From assembly GCA_910574455.1 (NCBI GenBank), contig CAJSYZ010000007.1, positions 2,983,773 to 3,047,772 of the forward strand: a stretch of DNA of 64,000 nucleotides. The letters run 5' to 3'. Origin of the DNA: Trichaptum fuscoviolaceum (Eukaryota; Basidiomycota; Agaricomycetes; Hymenochaetales; Trichaptaceae). The position numbers and the translations under genes are program-made. The notes beneath the pieces are model-generated. The model was not told the origin of the DNA and made no database searches. It saw nothing but the letters and a program-made list of their open reading frames with translations. Every line of letters starts with the position of its first letter. Positions within the stretch are counted from its first letter, which is position 1. This document shows, piece after piece, positions 54,817 to 64,000 of this stretch.

Positions 54817-57647
54817 ATGTCACTCCCAGAAGCACAAAAAGCTGTCAGCGAGCAACCTCCGAGTAACTCGGTCGTGTCGCCTACATCCCAGGTCGAGCAG
54901 GAGCAGGACGTTGATCGCAAGCTACGCCTCTACGGCGTAGTACAAGCTTTCAGAGATGGCCGCATGCCAGATAATGCCCAGATAGACGAGACGCTGCTCT
55001 ACGTTCGGGACCATTCTCCGATTGATGCAGCGAGGTTAAGCCCAGATGGCAAGAAGCTTATCGCAGACGTGAAGGATATCATCGAGACAGTGAGTAGTTT
55101 TTCTTTCACTACAACTACGGGTATTTCTGATGGACGAACTATCTTTCAGGCCCGTCGATTTGTCGCGGAGAAAAACGCCGATGAAGTTATACAACAATTC
55201 TTCTACCACACTTCCAGTGTCGACGTCGATGCAAAGAAGCCGGCTGTTGACTCTCCGGTATCCGAGAAAGAAGTCCGCAAAGACGCACGTGAGGCTCTCG
55301 GCCACCTTCGAACGCTCTTTCAGCTCCTGGTCACAAATAGCGAAGCACGTAAACTTTTATCAGATATTCAATTGGTTGGGCGGGGCATGTTCGCGGATGC
55401 TGCATCCACTGTTGCCGAGCGCACACGTCCACCACAGGAAGCCCTCGAACAGGTTGACGACGCCACCCCGGCCAGCAAGTTTGTTGAGTCACCCGAGCAG
55501 AACTCTGGTCCGTTGACACCCGTGCGGGAAGTCGCTGTGAATGCCACTATTCCACCTCCGGGCCCGCCCGTTATGGATGCCGCCAGAGAATCCGCTGTCG
55601 AAGGAAACACGAATCCCGCGAAGAAGACACTGAAGTCACGCTTCCAGGGCTTCACTAACCGTGTACCTGATAAACACAAAGACCGCGCCAATGCGGAGCT
55701 TGAGAATAGTAAACAATACCTGAAGGAACAGTTTCCGAAAGAGCGCCGTGACCAGTTCGTGTATCGCCTGAAGAAGGTTGGAGTTTCGGCTCCTCTTTCG
55801 CTTATGCAAAATACTAACAGTGTATCTTAGGTTGTCGTCGAATGCCAATCTCAACCTTCGTACCAAGAATCGCTATCCTGGTTCCTCTCCCAGCTTGAAG
55901 CATACTTCGGTCATGGTAGAAGCGTCGCATCGAGCGGTGCCAACCAAACATCTTCATTCTTCTCTGATCCAATGTTGATCCAAGCGGCTTCGGAGATGCG
56001 CACCTTCCTGGAGCGCTGTGCTAATGGACAGAGTATGAACAGGATGTTCCAAGCAATGCAGAGAATGAAGGAAGATGCACAAGAAGACGAAGAGCTTCGA
56101 AACTGGTGGAGCCGCGTAGATTCCTTTGCGAGAAAAGTACGCACGATTTGTTCATCGCCTTGTGGTCTCCCAGTCTCTAAATTCTCATGATAGGCACTTC
56201 TCGAGCCGGGCTTTATCCTTGCCCCGATATTTGACAGCCAAGCTCGTCAACTCCGCGATGAAGCACATCAATTCTTCAGCGTCAAGTACAAAGGTCGTAA
56301 CGATGAACTGGTTGACTCCATTCAGAGCTGGTTCCACGCTTGGGCCGAGGACCCGCTTAACAAGCGCCTCGCAGATGGTTTGACATTGTTGTACAAGAAT
56401 CTTCTTTTCGACGATGATGGGAGCCTTACTTACAAACCACATGTAAGATTACATCGTATCTCGTTTGATTGAAGTATGCCACTAACCATTTATGTAGCTT
56501 TGGACCGATATTCGTCAAGTTATCCTACCCACCCTTGTCGACAAGGTCGGATACGTTCCGATACCGCGTATTGAATACACAGACAAAGACCTGGATCTTG
56601 TGATCGAAAATTTGACCCTCCAGGGACGCAATCTCTTTCCTAAGTTAGTTGCTCCTTGCGAATACTCAGAGAGCGTTCATTGACGATTATCGCAGTATTC
56701 TGGAATTGAACGCGCAAAACTACGTCAAGATTTCCCCATACCAGACAATTGGCGATGAGCACCACCATACTCTCACAATGACGCTTTCCCAGATCCAGGC
56801 AGATATGCGGGACGTCGCGTTCTTCTATCGCAAGAAGAATGGTCTTCGTATCAGTGATTCCGGGCTTGCAGACGTCTTTTTGGGTGGCAATGGCATCACA
56901 GTTAAAGTTGTCATAAGCAGTACGACAGCCGATCGGAAGAGTGGCGATTCCATCTTCAGAGTTAAGAATGTTACCACCAAGGTTGACGCACTAAAGTTTT
57001 CCGTTAGAGACGTGCGTTCTAAATTATTCGTACCTCGCGGCCACCAACTAATTTTTCCAACAGAGCAAGCATAACCTTCTGTATAAAGCATTGCGCCCTC
57101 TAGCAACTGGCTTGATCAAGAAGCAGATATCCAAGGCCATTTCAGATGCTATTCGTGGTGGTCTGGAGTTCGCAGACACACAGCTGGGTAAGCCATCGGG
57201 GCGTACTTGATGTTGGAAATGCTGATTAATTCTTTTAGTTGAGGTTCGGGAGCGCATGACTGAAGCCAATGAATCCGAAGATGGCTCTAAGAGGCAAGCT
57301 CTGAAAGATGTAAGCAACTTGTACGAAGCGCACATTTCCCAATTAGCTGATAGCATGTGTTTATTGTAGATGTGGGCCGCGAGGAAGAATGAAGCCGAAG
57401 CGAAAGCGCACACCAAGAAAGGGAAGCACCAGAGTCAGTTCCGAATCGTATCTAAGCGCGATTCCATGCTACTTCCCGAAGAAGGGTACGAGAAGGGGTG
57501 GATTCAGAAGCAAGCCGAGCGAGACGTTGCAGCGACTCAAGGCGAGGGCTGGAAGTCAAAAGCGTAAGTGGCTTCTTCATAATACTAAACGCCACATGTT
57601 AACCAACGTTGTCCTTCAGATTTTCAATCGTACCTACCTCAGCTTGA
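54817..57647 (+). CDS. HAM1-like protein (DUF4449 / BPI-like fold)
   Basis: Large soluble protein of the fungal HAM1-like family, which has a lipid-binding-type C-terminal domain. ATG 54817 (MSLPEAQKAVSEQPPSNSVV). Landmarks: LYGVVQAFRDGRMPDNAQID, ARRFVAEKNADEVIQQFFYH, LGHLRTLFQLLVTNSEARKL, VKYKGRNDELVDSIQSWFHA, GYVPIPRIEYTDKDLDLVIE, LTMTLSQIQADMRDVAFFYR, FLGGNGITVKVVISSTTADR, LATGLIKKQISKAISDAIRG, and the end GWKSKAFSIVPTSA. About nine introns. The family name is from memory of domain order. The molecular function is not established; names suggest hyphal fusion. A TATA box and a five-codon uORF precede it. Confidence 0.82.
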
Positions 57648-57881
57648 AGAAGTGCAGCAGAATCTAAAAATCCTTTTCCATACTGACGTAAAGCGACTAG
57701 TATCCGTTCAAACCTACATATTCTTCATATCTTCCTTTTGATCTTATTTGTTTACCACCGGACTATTTATCTATACCTTTTCCGATGTCGTCACTTAGCA
57801 CTAATACCAGAAACGAGTGGATTGTATAACACTTACGTCGTTCCTTTTTGCCACAAATGATAAGCAATTTATTTCAACCAA

Positions 57882-59599
57882 TCAATTACTTTGATGGCAT
57901 CGAAACATGCTTGCTTTGAGAGCCGCTGCTTTGCCCGCTTTACGTCCGAACACTGCACCAGCCGTCAGGCCGCTCCCGCCAGGGTAATTACCGAAAAATA
58001 GACCGCCGACTAGTTCTCCGGTACAAAACAACCCGGGAATTGGTTTTACATCGGATTCGGCGAGGACTGCAGCTGTTTCAGGATTAATTGCCAGTCCTCC
58101 AAACGTGAATGTTATACTGGAAGCAGCTGTAGATTATTTGGGCGCTGAGTTGAATTGAAAAGAACAATAGGACCTACCCACAGGCAACCTTGACGGCGAG
58201 GAACGGAGGACTTAACAATGGAAGCGCCCAGTTCGACTTCGGGGGATTGATATTCAGCGCAGATGATTCTGTGGAAATACCATCTTTAACCGCAGGATCC
58301 CATACACTACCGAAGCTTTCGGCACGATGAGCCTCAACTGCGGAGTTGTATGACTTTATAGTGCCTATGAAGACGCTGGGTTCTGTTAAACCTTCCGGTA
58401 TGAGCTTCTCCGCAAGTTCTTCGATCCTGTCTGCGAAAACCTTCTTAACGATACCGTCACCATATTCTTCCGACCTGAGCCACGGTATTGTTTGGGCATC
58501 GTAGATTTGGAACGCAATTCCCCCTGGCTGGAATAATGTGGCGCGACCGTACTTCGCGTACGTGTAGTTTCGAAAGTCTGCACCCTCATCGACAAAACGT
58601 TCGCCTCGCGCGTTGATCATAAGACCGAGTGGGTACCCTGACTTCGTGAATTGATTGCTTAGTACGCGGTCACCACGATCTGAAGGCGCGTTCGCATCCC
58701 AGCAGGTGCTGTGGCAACCGGAGCTACTCCAATCCCCGGCCAGCCGCGCACCAAGAGAGACAGCGAGAGCGATACCGTCGCCTGTATTGTATGGTGTTCC
58801 TCGCACCTATGCGCCTCGGACGGCGAAAGAAGTGAGGAGGCCGATTTCACAGGCCGAACGCACTGTACAGAAATGGACTCACCCGAGCGTTGCGCCATTC
58901 TTCTCCGAGGTACTTCGCGCGTAGTTCCGCGCTCGCCTCAAATCCACCAGAAGCGAGGATTACTGCAGGGCTTTGTATAGAGATCTCTTCGTTCCCGCGC
59001 TTTACTACCAGACCAATGACCGACACGCCGTCCGATAGTAATTGCAAAGCAGGAGTATCATACCAGACATCAATGCCAGCCTTTTCTAGAGCGCGCTGAT
59101 GGTCAGCGATAAGCCCCTTTCCGCCGTCTTCTACGCTAAGAACCATGCCGCCCCAGAACTTCTGCCGTCCATTGACTTGGTACGCTTGCCGATTGAACGA
59201 CAAAACGAAGCGCACACCGACTTCTCGCGCCAGCCATTCAATTGTGTCCCTGGAGTTTTCAACAAGCTGTTGCACCAGCGTGGTGTCTGACCTATTGTCT
59301 GAAAGGCGCATGATGTCGTGTGTGAAGTCTTTCAGCGAATATGGGTCCATGTCGATCGTTGAAACCATTTCTGGGGAAACATTGCGAACAATGGATATGA
59401 GATCAGAGAGGCCTCCGTGGACAGTTCTGAAGGCACCAGCTGTAAAGTAGCCATTGCCGCCCGCCCAGGACTTTGAGGCCTTCTCGACCACCAGAACGTG
59501 TTCACATCCAGAGTGTTTTGCAGCCAAAGCTGCACAACTACCAGCATGGCCGCTGCCCACCACAATGCAGTCATAAGTCTCACAAGTATCATTCTTCAT
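57882..59599 (-). CDS. FAD-dependent fumarate-reductase-type oxidoreductase
   Basis: Flavoprotein of the succinate dehydrogenase/fumarate reductase superfamily (also tricarballylate and ketosteroid dehydrogenases). First ATG 59599: MKNDTCETYDC, then the Rossmann motif IVVGSGHAGSCAALAAKHSG. Further landmarks: EKASKSWAGGNGYFTAGAFR, WGGMVLSVEDGGKGLIADHQ, PAVILASGGFEASAELRAKY, RGTPYNTGDGIALAVSLGAR, INARGERFVDEGADFRNYTY, FGGLAINPETAAVLAESDVK and GGLFFGNYPGGSGLTAGAVF, the C-terminal FAD-binding block. Two or three introns only. The substrate cannot be told. No signal peptide; a cytosolic enzyme is likely. Confidence 0.9.
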
Positions 59600-60002
59600 T
59601 ATGACAGTTAAGCGAGAAATTCGAGAAAGCTTCCCGGCGTGAGTGTTTGAGGACAAGATTGTACACGGAGGTCATCACTGCACACGGTGGACGCATTGGT
59701 AGAAGCAAGAGAAGGATCGACGTGGGTGGCGTGGCTTGTATTTACAGATAATTTGCCACTGGCATTACGTACATGTGCTTAATTGCAGCACCTTGTATAC
59801 TGTTTGTCTAAATAAATTGCCAACACGCCCTCTACTACCTCTTAAATCAGAAGGCCATGGGATTATCCGCGCTACCCCCCTCCTTTATCTCACATATTCA
59901 TAAAGAGCTTGTATACACGAACTTACTTGACGTGTACCAGCTCATAGAACTGGGTGTACGTACGTACAATATCCTCTGAATACCCATGCCATTGGGACTA
60001 TA
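59600..60002. other. Tandem-gene spacer
   Basis: Promoter of the flavoprotein gene and 3' flank of the SDR gene. Contains the self-complementary word TGTACGTACGTACA near 59955. No gene. Confidence 0.55.
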
Positions 60003-61304
60003 TCATAAAGTCGATGGATTGACGGCTAGAGCACCCCCATCTATAACAATCTCCTGTCCGTTTGCATACACGCCAGACCGTGATGCGAAGTAAACGACAG
60101 TGCCAGCTATTTCTTGATCTCTAAAAAGGTATGAATAAATTTATTAGAATGTGCAAAAGAACCAAGACAAATGTTCGTATTGCTTTCGGCAAAACTCACG
60201 TTCCGCCTCGTCCTGCTGGCACAGGCATAATTCCTTTTGCGATTGCATCAGTTATTTGTGGGTTTTGTATGTCAGGATGGGTCATTTCAGATGCATATAC
60301 GCCTGCATAATACAGTCGTGATTCCAGTACAAAAAAAGCATTATTGAGAAATTCCTGACGGAATGACGAATAGAAATCTCACCAGGAGCGATAGCGTTGA
60401 CCCTCACAGGGACGTTCTTTAGAATAAACTCTGTCGAAAAGAGTTTAGTCAGGTGCGAAGCAGCCGCCTTGCTACTATTGTACGCAAACTTTGATGAAAA
60501 GTTATATCAGACGTTGATCGAGCATTCAGTCGTTCACGGCATGCTTACATGGTCCTGTGCTAGTTTCATTATCCCGCTTATGCTTGTGATGTTTATCACA
60601 ACCGATGAGAAACCAGCTTGGTCTTCGCTTCCTTTGGATAGAAGTCCGAGGAATGCTGTAGTGACGAAAAAAATAGCAAACGTATTGATTTTATAGAGAT
60701 CTCCCCATGATTCGAAGCTTTCGTTATTGAACAATGCAAGACCCAATGTTCCGGGATCCCTGTGCTCCGGCGAACTCATTTTATTGAAGAATTTTGACAC
60801 CGGACCAACTTGACCCGAGCTGCCATTGATCCGTTTATCCAGCGTAATTAGTTCATTTTGCTGGTGCATGTTTTATTGAGAAAACTAACTTGTTTACGAG
60901 AATATGTAGTTTCCCTTCTTTCGCCTCGATCTCCTTGACACCATCCAAGATACTTGATTTGTCAGTAACATCCATTTGTAGCCTAGAAAGAGTCAATTGT
61001 CTTGCCCAACGGTAGGTTCAAAGGTCTCATGAGAGCGGACTTACGGATGGATGGATCCTTTTGCGGGGCCCAAGGCGCCGGCAGCGTTCTCAAGAACCTC
61101 CCTTCTCCGACCGGAGATATAGACTTTTGCGCCGTTAGTCGCCAGGCCTCGAGCGATCATTAGGCCTCTTGTTGAATAATCAGTTCGCAAAAGACTCAAT
61201 AACTAGAAAGATGGGCTTAGGACTTACATCCCTGTTCCTCCTCCTGTCACCAAGGCTACGCGACCAGATAGGTCAAACAACGCGTTGAGGGACAAGTCAG
61301 ACAT
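60003..61304 (-). CDS. Short-chain dehydrogenase/reductase
   Basis: NAD(P)-dependent oxidoreductase, classical SDR. ATG 61304: MSDLSLNALFDLSGRVALVT, then the cofactor motif GGGTGMGLMIARGLATNGAK, VYISGRRREVLENAAGALGP, LQMDVTDKSSILDGVKEIEA, HILVNNSGQVGPV (NNSG rebuilt across an intron), VVINITSISGIMKLAQD (catalytic Ser), FAYNSSKAAASHLTKLFSTE (Tyr and Lys of YxxxK), VPVRVNAIAPG, EIAGTVVYFASRSGVYANGQ and IVIDGGALAVNPSTL. About six introns. The catalytic Asn-Ser-Tyr-Lys set is complete. Arg residues after the first strand suggest NADP. Substrate unknown. Same orientation as the flavoprotein 400 bp downstream. Confidence 0.92.
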
Positions 61305-62733
61305 GTAAGAGCCACGCTATGAATCACTTGGCTGTCGACGATCCGGCGGATTTAGATGCGAGTGTTATGGAGGAGCAGAGGCAAGGTGTGACAATCATTC
61401 TGCATAGGTGATATCGGACCGGCAATTACCGCGTGGCCATCATGATGCAACTTTGAATGGCAATGAAGAAAAACAGAACCATTTCTATACTGAGACTTGT
61501 TAAAATAGCGGCAAATTCTACAGGCGTGGCTGGAATAGAGACCAGCTCCATGGCTACTACAGGCCTTGGGAATAAGCGTCCTGTTCCGTGCGCAAGACAT
61601 ATCGGAGAATGCATTGATGTTCTGCGGCAATACGATGAATATTCAGGCGCGTAGGGGAAGGAACTGTTTCAGCCCGCCATCAGCGTTGTTGACACATAAT
61701 AATACAGCAGGTTTATCGGTTATGATGGCAGAGCAACAACTTCAGTCGAACATCGGCGTGGTGGTGTAATAAGTATGTGTAAAGTCGAAACAGAAATTTA
61801 CTTCCATATAACAGTCTCTCAGGGTCTTACCTCCGATCCACTTCAAGTTGCAGTGATAATGACATCCACGTGGAAATTAGCAATTTAACTTTCCTTTATT
61901 TCAATTGACGGCAAATTCCGCTTACAGTAGTAATTATGCAACTTGAAACCTCAACTATACTCGAAGTGGCATTACAGTGTTACGCGATATATAGTACTAT
62001 GCGATTTTCCCTGGGCTTCGCCAACGCGAGGCGCCTCATGCATGTCAATTCAGTTAATCCTAGATGGGAGCTGCTCTGCATTCCCCTTAACCTTCGATAA
62101 ATGCTTGGAAAGCACTCGCACTTACGGAGCACTCAGGTGACCCTTCCCCCCGGAGCCCCGTGAACGAAGGAAGTCCCCCCGAACAAGTTTCGTAACCTAA
62201 GACGGCTATTGTGAAGATCTCCCTAGATTTTTCGGTCAGGGATCTGTGGATATAGGGGCTAACTCTCACAATGTACACGAGCAAGGCGTATCTTCATAAG
62301 ATGTGCCGAGTCACCGGAAGACTAGATTTTGCCGTATAGAAGAAGATACTGATGATACAATTGTCTGAGATATTCTTTCGGAAAAAGGATGGAAAGATAG
62401 TCATACACATAAATCATCGCGAGTCTGGCAGGAGTTGTCTGGAAAGAGCGTCGAAACGCGAGCAATCTGGTTAACAATACAACGAGGTAGAAAGACAAAG
62501 GGCGGGAGGAATATAGTTTGCTGATAAAACAGGAACGAGGTCGGGTAGAAGACAAAGTGTGTTTCCGGGTCGCGACAGTCGAATTTAACAAGGCTTCTGG
62601 TCAGCGGCATCAAGGGGCGGAATGAAACAAGTGTTTAAGTCCGTGATTATCAGGCGTGAAAGGAACGAGTGAATCCCCAAGTAGTTCCATGGTTCGTAGT
62701 CAGGTCAACGTCACATCTTTCTCCCTTCTCCGT
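61305..62733. other. Intergenic region
   Basis: 1.4 kb upstream of the SDR and downstream of the zinc-cluster gene. No coherent frame, repeat or tRNA found by eye. Confidence 0.5.
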
Positions 62734-63794
62734 TTATGGAGGAAGGTCAGAGGTATAATACGCGCCGGACGAACCAGAACCCGAGCCTGAGGCCTCCGGT
62801 AAACCAGAGGTACCCAACGCCTGCTTCTTGGATTTACATGAGCGCATCCTCGACCCGGGTATTTTGTCCGGGCCACGTCGTTTTGGTTTGTCATCGTAGC
62901 GACACTCTTCACGTCTGCGATGGCAGTTACCACACGATGGTCTTTCCGCATCGCAGCGAATTTTGCGTGCTCGGCTACAAGAGAATATTCAGCGACGCGT
63001 TTAAAGGCAAGGGCCGCATGAAAAGGCGGCAGCTCACCATTGGTGACAAGCCATCACAATGCGCTTAGAAGAGCCCTTATCGTCGGACGTTGCGCCCGGA
63101 ACAGTCAGCGGGGGGAGAATAGGGTAGCCTCCAGATGCGACTGCGACACCGGACGCATATGCCTGGTTACGTTGGTCTGTCCCCTGAGCCGATTGAATAC
63201 GAAAAGAGTGCAGTCCTTGCGTAGTTGGATGGGAGGGTGCCCTGTATGATAGTGACTCGAGCTCATGGGAGGGAGTATAATGATGGCGCTCGCGGCGAGG
63301 ATCTTCCATTGGAGGGAGAGCAGTGGATGACCTAGGAGGGAGGTCGTAACGACTCCCGGCGCCATAGCTAGTAGGCAAATTCCTTTCCCCTCTTGAGTAT
63401 CCATCCGGAGAGTAGGACGAAGGTGATTGAGCAGTAGTGTTGGTTGAGATTCGCGGAAGCCCGTATGCATGGTCATGCACAGGATCATACGAGGAAAGGC
63501 CTCCGGTCTGTGGATAATTCATGGAGGTAGCGCTCGATGGTTGAGACTCTCCAGAGTCTGAAGTATGCTGGTAACGGGCTGGAACAATTTCAGCAAATGT
63601 TTATAACTATTGCCAGGACCATTTGACTGCCTATACGTACACGATATGCTCGGGAGAGTAGACTGCCTCCTCTCATTTGTCGGACGACCGTACGAATCGT
63701 GCGTATGGCTCTGGTCTGTCATCGAATTTTGCGCTATGAGCTGGTGAAGGTAGCAGACCTGGAAGAAGCCCAGTGCTTTTGCATCAACAGACAT
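62734..63794 (-). CDS. Zn2Cys6 transcription factor, C-terminal zinc cluster
   Basis: Nuclear DNA-binding regulator. ATG 63794: MSVDAKALGFFQVCYLHQLI. After a ~70 bp intron the chain is disordered, Ser/Tyr/Pro-rich (RYQHTSDSGESQPSS, DPVHDHAYGLPRISTNTTAQ, YPILPPLTVPGATSDDKGSS). A second intron splits the zinc cluster: KRIVMACHQC joined to RARKIRCDAERPSCGNCHRR then REECRYDD. All six Cys are present in C-x2-C-x6-C-x6-C-x2-C-x7-C spacing, followed by a basic stretch KPKRRGPDK and about 40 further residues to TAA at 62734. Most fungal zinc-cluster factors carry this domain near the N-terminus and have a fungal_trans domain; here it is at the C-terminal end and no such domain is seen. About 300 residues. 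Confidence 0.88.
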
Positions 63795-64000
63795 GGCCTC
63801 TAGATATAGCAGGGACACTGTGACGGGCACGCACACAATTAAATATACGGCTATTTTCGACTATTGGAACTTCTCGCCAATGCCTCCGTTGCACCGCACT
63901 GACTATAGATCTTAGATCTAGCACTCGGCTACGGTGTTACGCTGTTCTTAATGGAAGAAATACTCCGGCTCTTCAAAGTTCGAGCACGTTGAACGGTAAA
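63795..64000. promoter_or_regulatory. Upstream region of the zinc-cluster gene
   Basis: Only 200 bp are visible. It contains the palindrome AGATCTTAGATCT near 63907. No TATA box recognised. Confidence 0.35.

Noticed and set aside
59955..59970. TGTACGTACGTACA palindrome as an operator
   Set aside because: A short self-complementary word with no second copy or known factor; chance occurrence is likely.

Overview
The window looks like nuclear DNA of a filamentous basidiomycete, probably a mushroom-forming Agaricomycete. Genes lie close together on both strands, most are cut by many 45-70 bp GT-AG introns, and the gene set is fungal (SUR7/PalI-like, HAM1-like, Zn2Cys6, Dal5-type MFS, Spo14-type phospholipase D). 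I read all splice junctions by eye. They are supported by frame continuity and conserved motifs, not by transcripts. The species cannot be named from this window.

Region 1, 1-1.3 kb: the 3' part of EBP2 (ribosome biogenesis). Region 2, about 1.4-12.4 kb: a gene-poor, AT-rich graveyard. It holds broken pieces of ordinary cellular genes: a multi-spanning TRP-like membrane protein, an Hsp70 C-terminus, a protein kinase with frameshifts and a stop, and a coatomer beta' (SEC27) copy that keeps introns but has internal deletions. A ~190 bp inverted repeat carries the 3' coding end of an unknown gene, there is a 170 bp tandem duplication, and the region closes with a 526 bp MITE with TAA target duplications.

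Region 3, 12.4-23 kb: an F-box protein, an anion:cation symporter-type MFS transporter, an unknown small protein, an NTF2/SnoaL-like protein and a large serine-rich disordered protein. Region 4, 23.7-27.3 kb: two intronless tandem metallo-beta-lactamase-fold paralogues, separated by a 1,070 bp hAT-like non-autonomous element with 8 bp target duplications and a 32 bp minisatellite inside. Region 5, 27.6-38 kb: phospholipase D1 (PX-PH-HKD-HKD) and convergent MPS1 kinase, followed by a second, 622 bp copy of the hAT-like family.

Region 6, 39.7-44.8 kb: VMA6 (V-ATPase d subunit), a type I DAHP synthase and TIM9, bracketed by a ~180 bp direct repeat. Region 7, 45-64 kb: a polytopic protein that seems to join a nucleotide-sugar-transporter-like membrane half to a lumenal glycosyltransferase-like half, then a SUR7/PalI-like protein, a peroxiredoxin Q/Dot5 protein, a nitronate monooxygenase, a HAM1-like protein with a TATA box and uORF, a fumarate-reductase-type flavoprotein, an SDR oxidoreductase and a transcription factor with its Zn2Cys6 cluster at the C-terminus. 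The genes do not form one obvious pathway. The most unusual items are the transporter-glycosyltransferase fusion, the hAT-like MITE family and the pseudogene graveyard.
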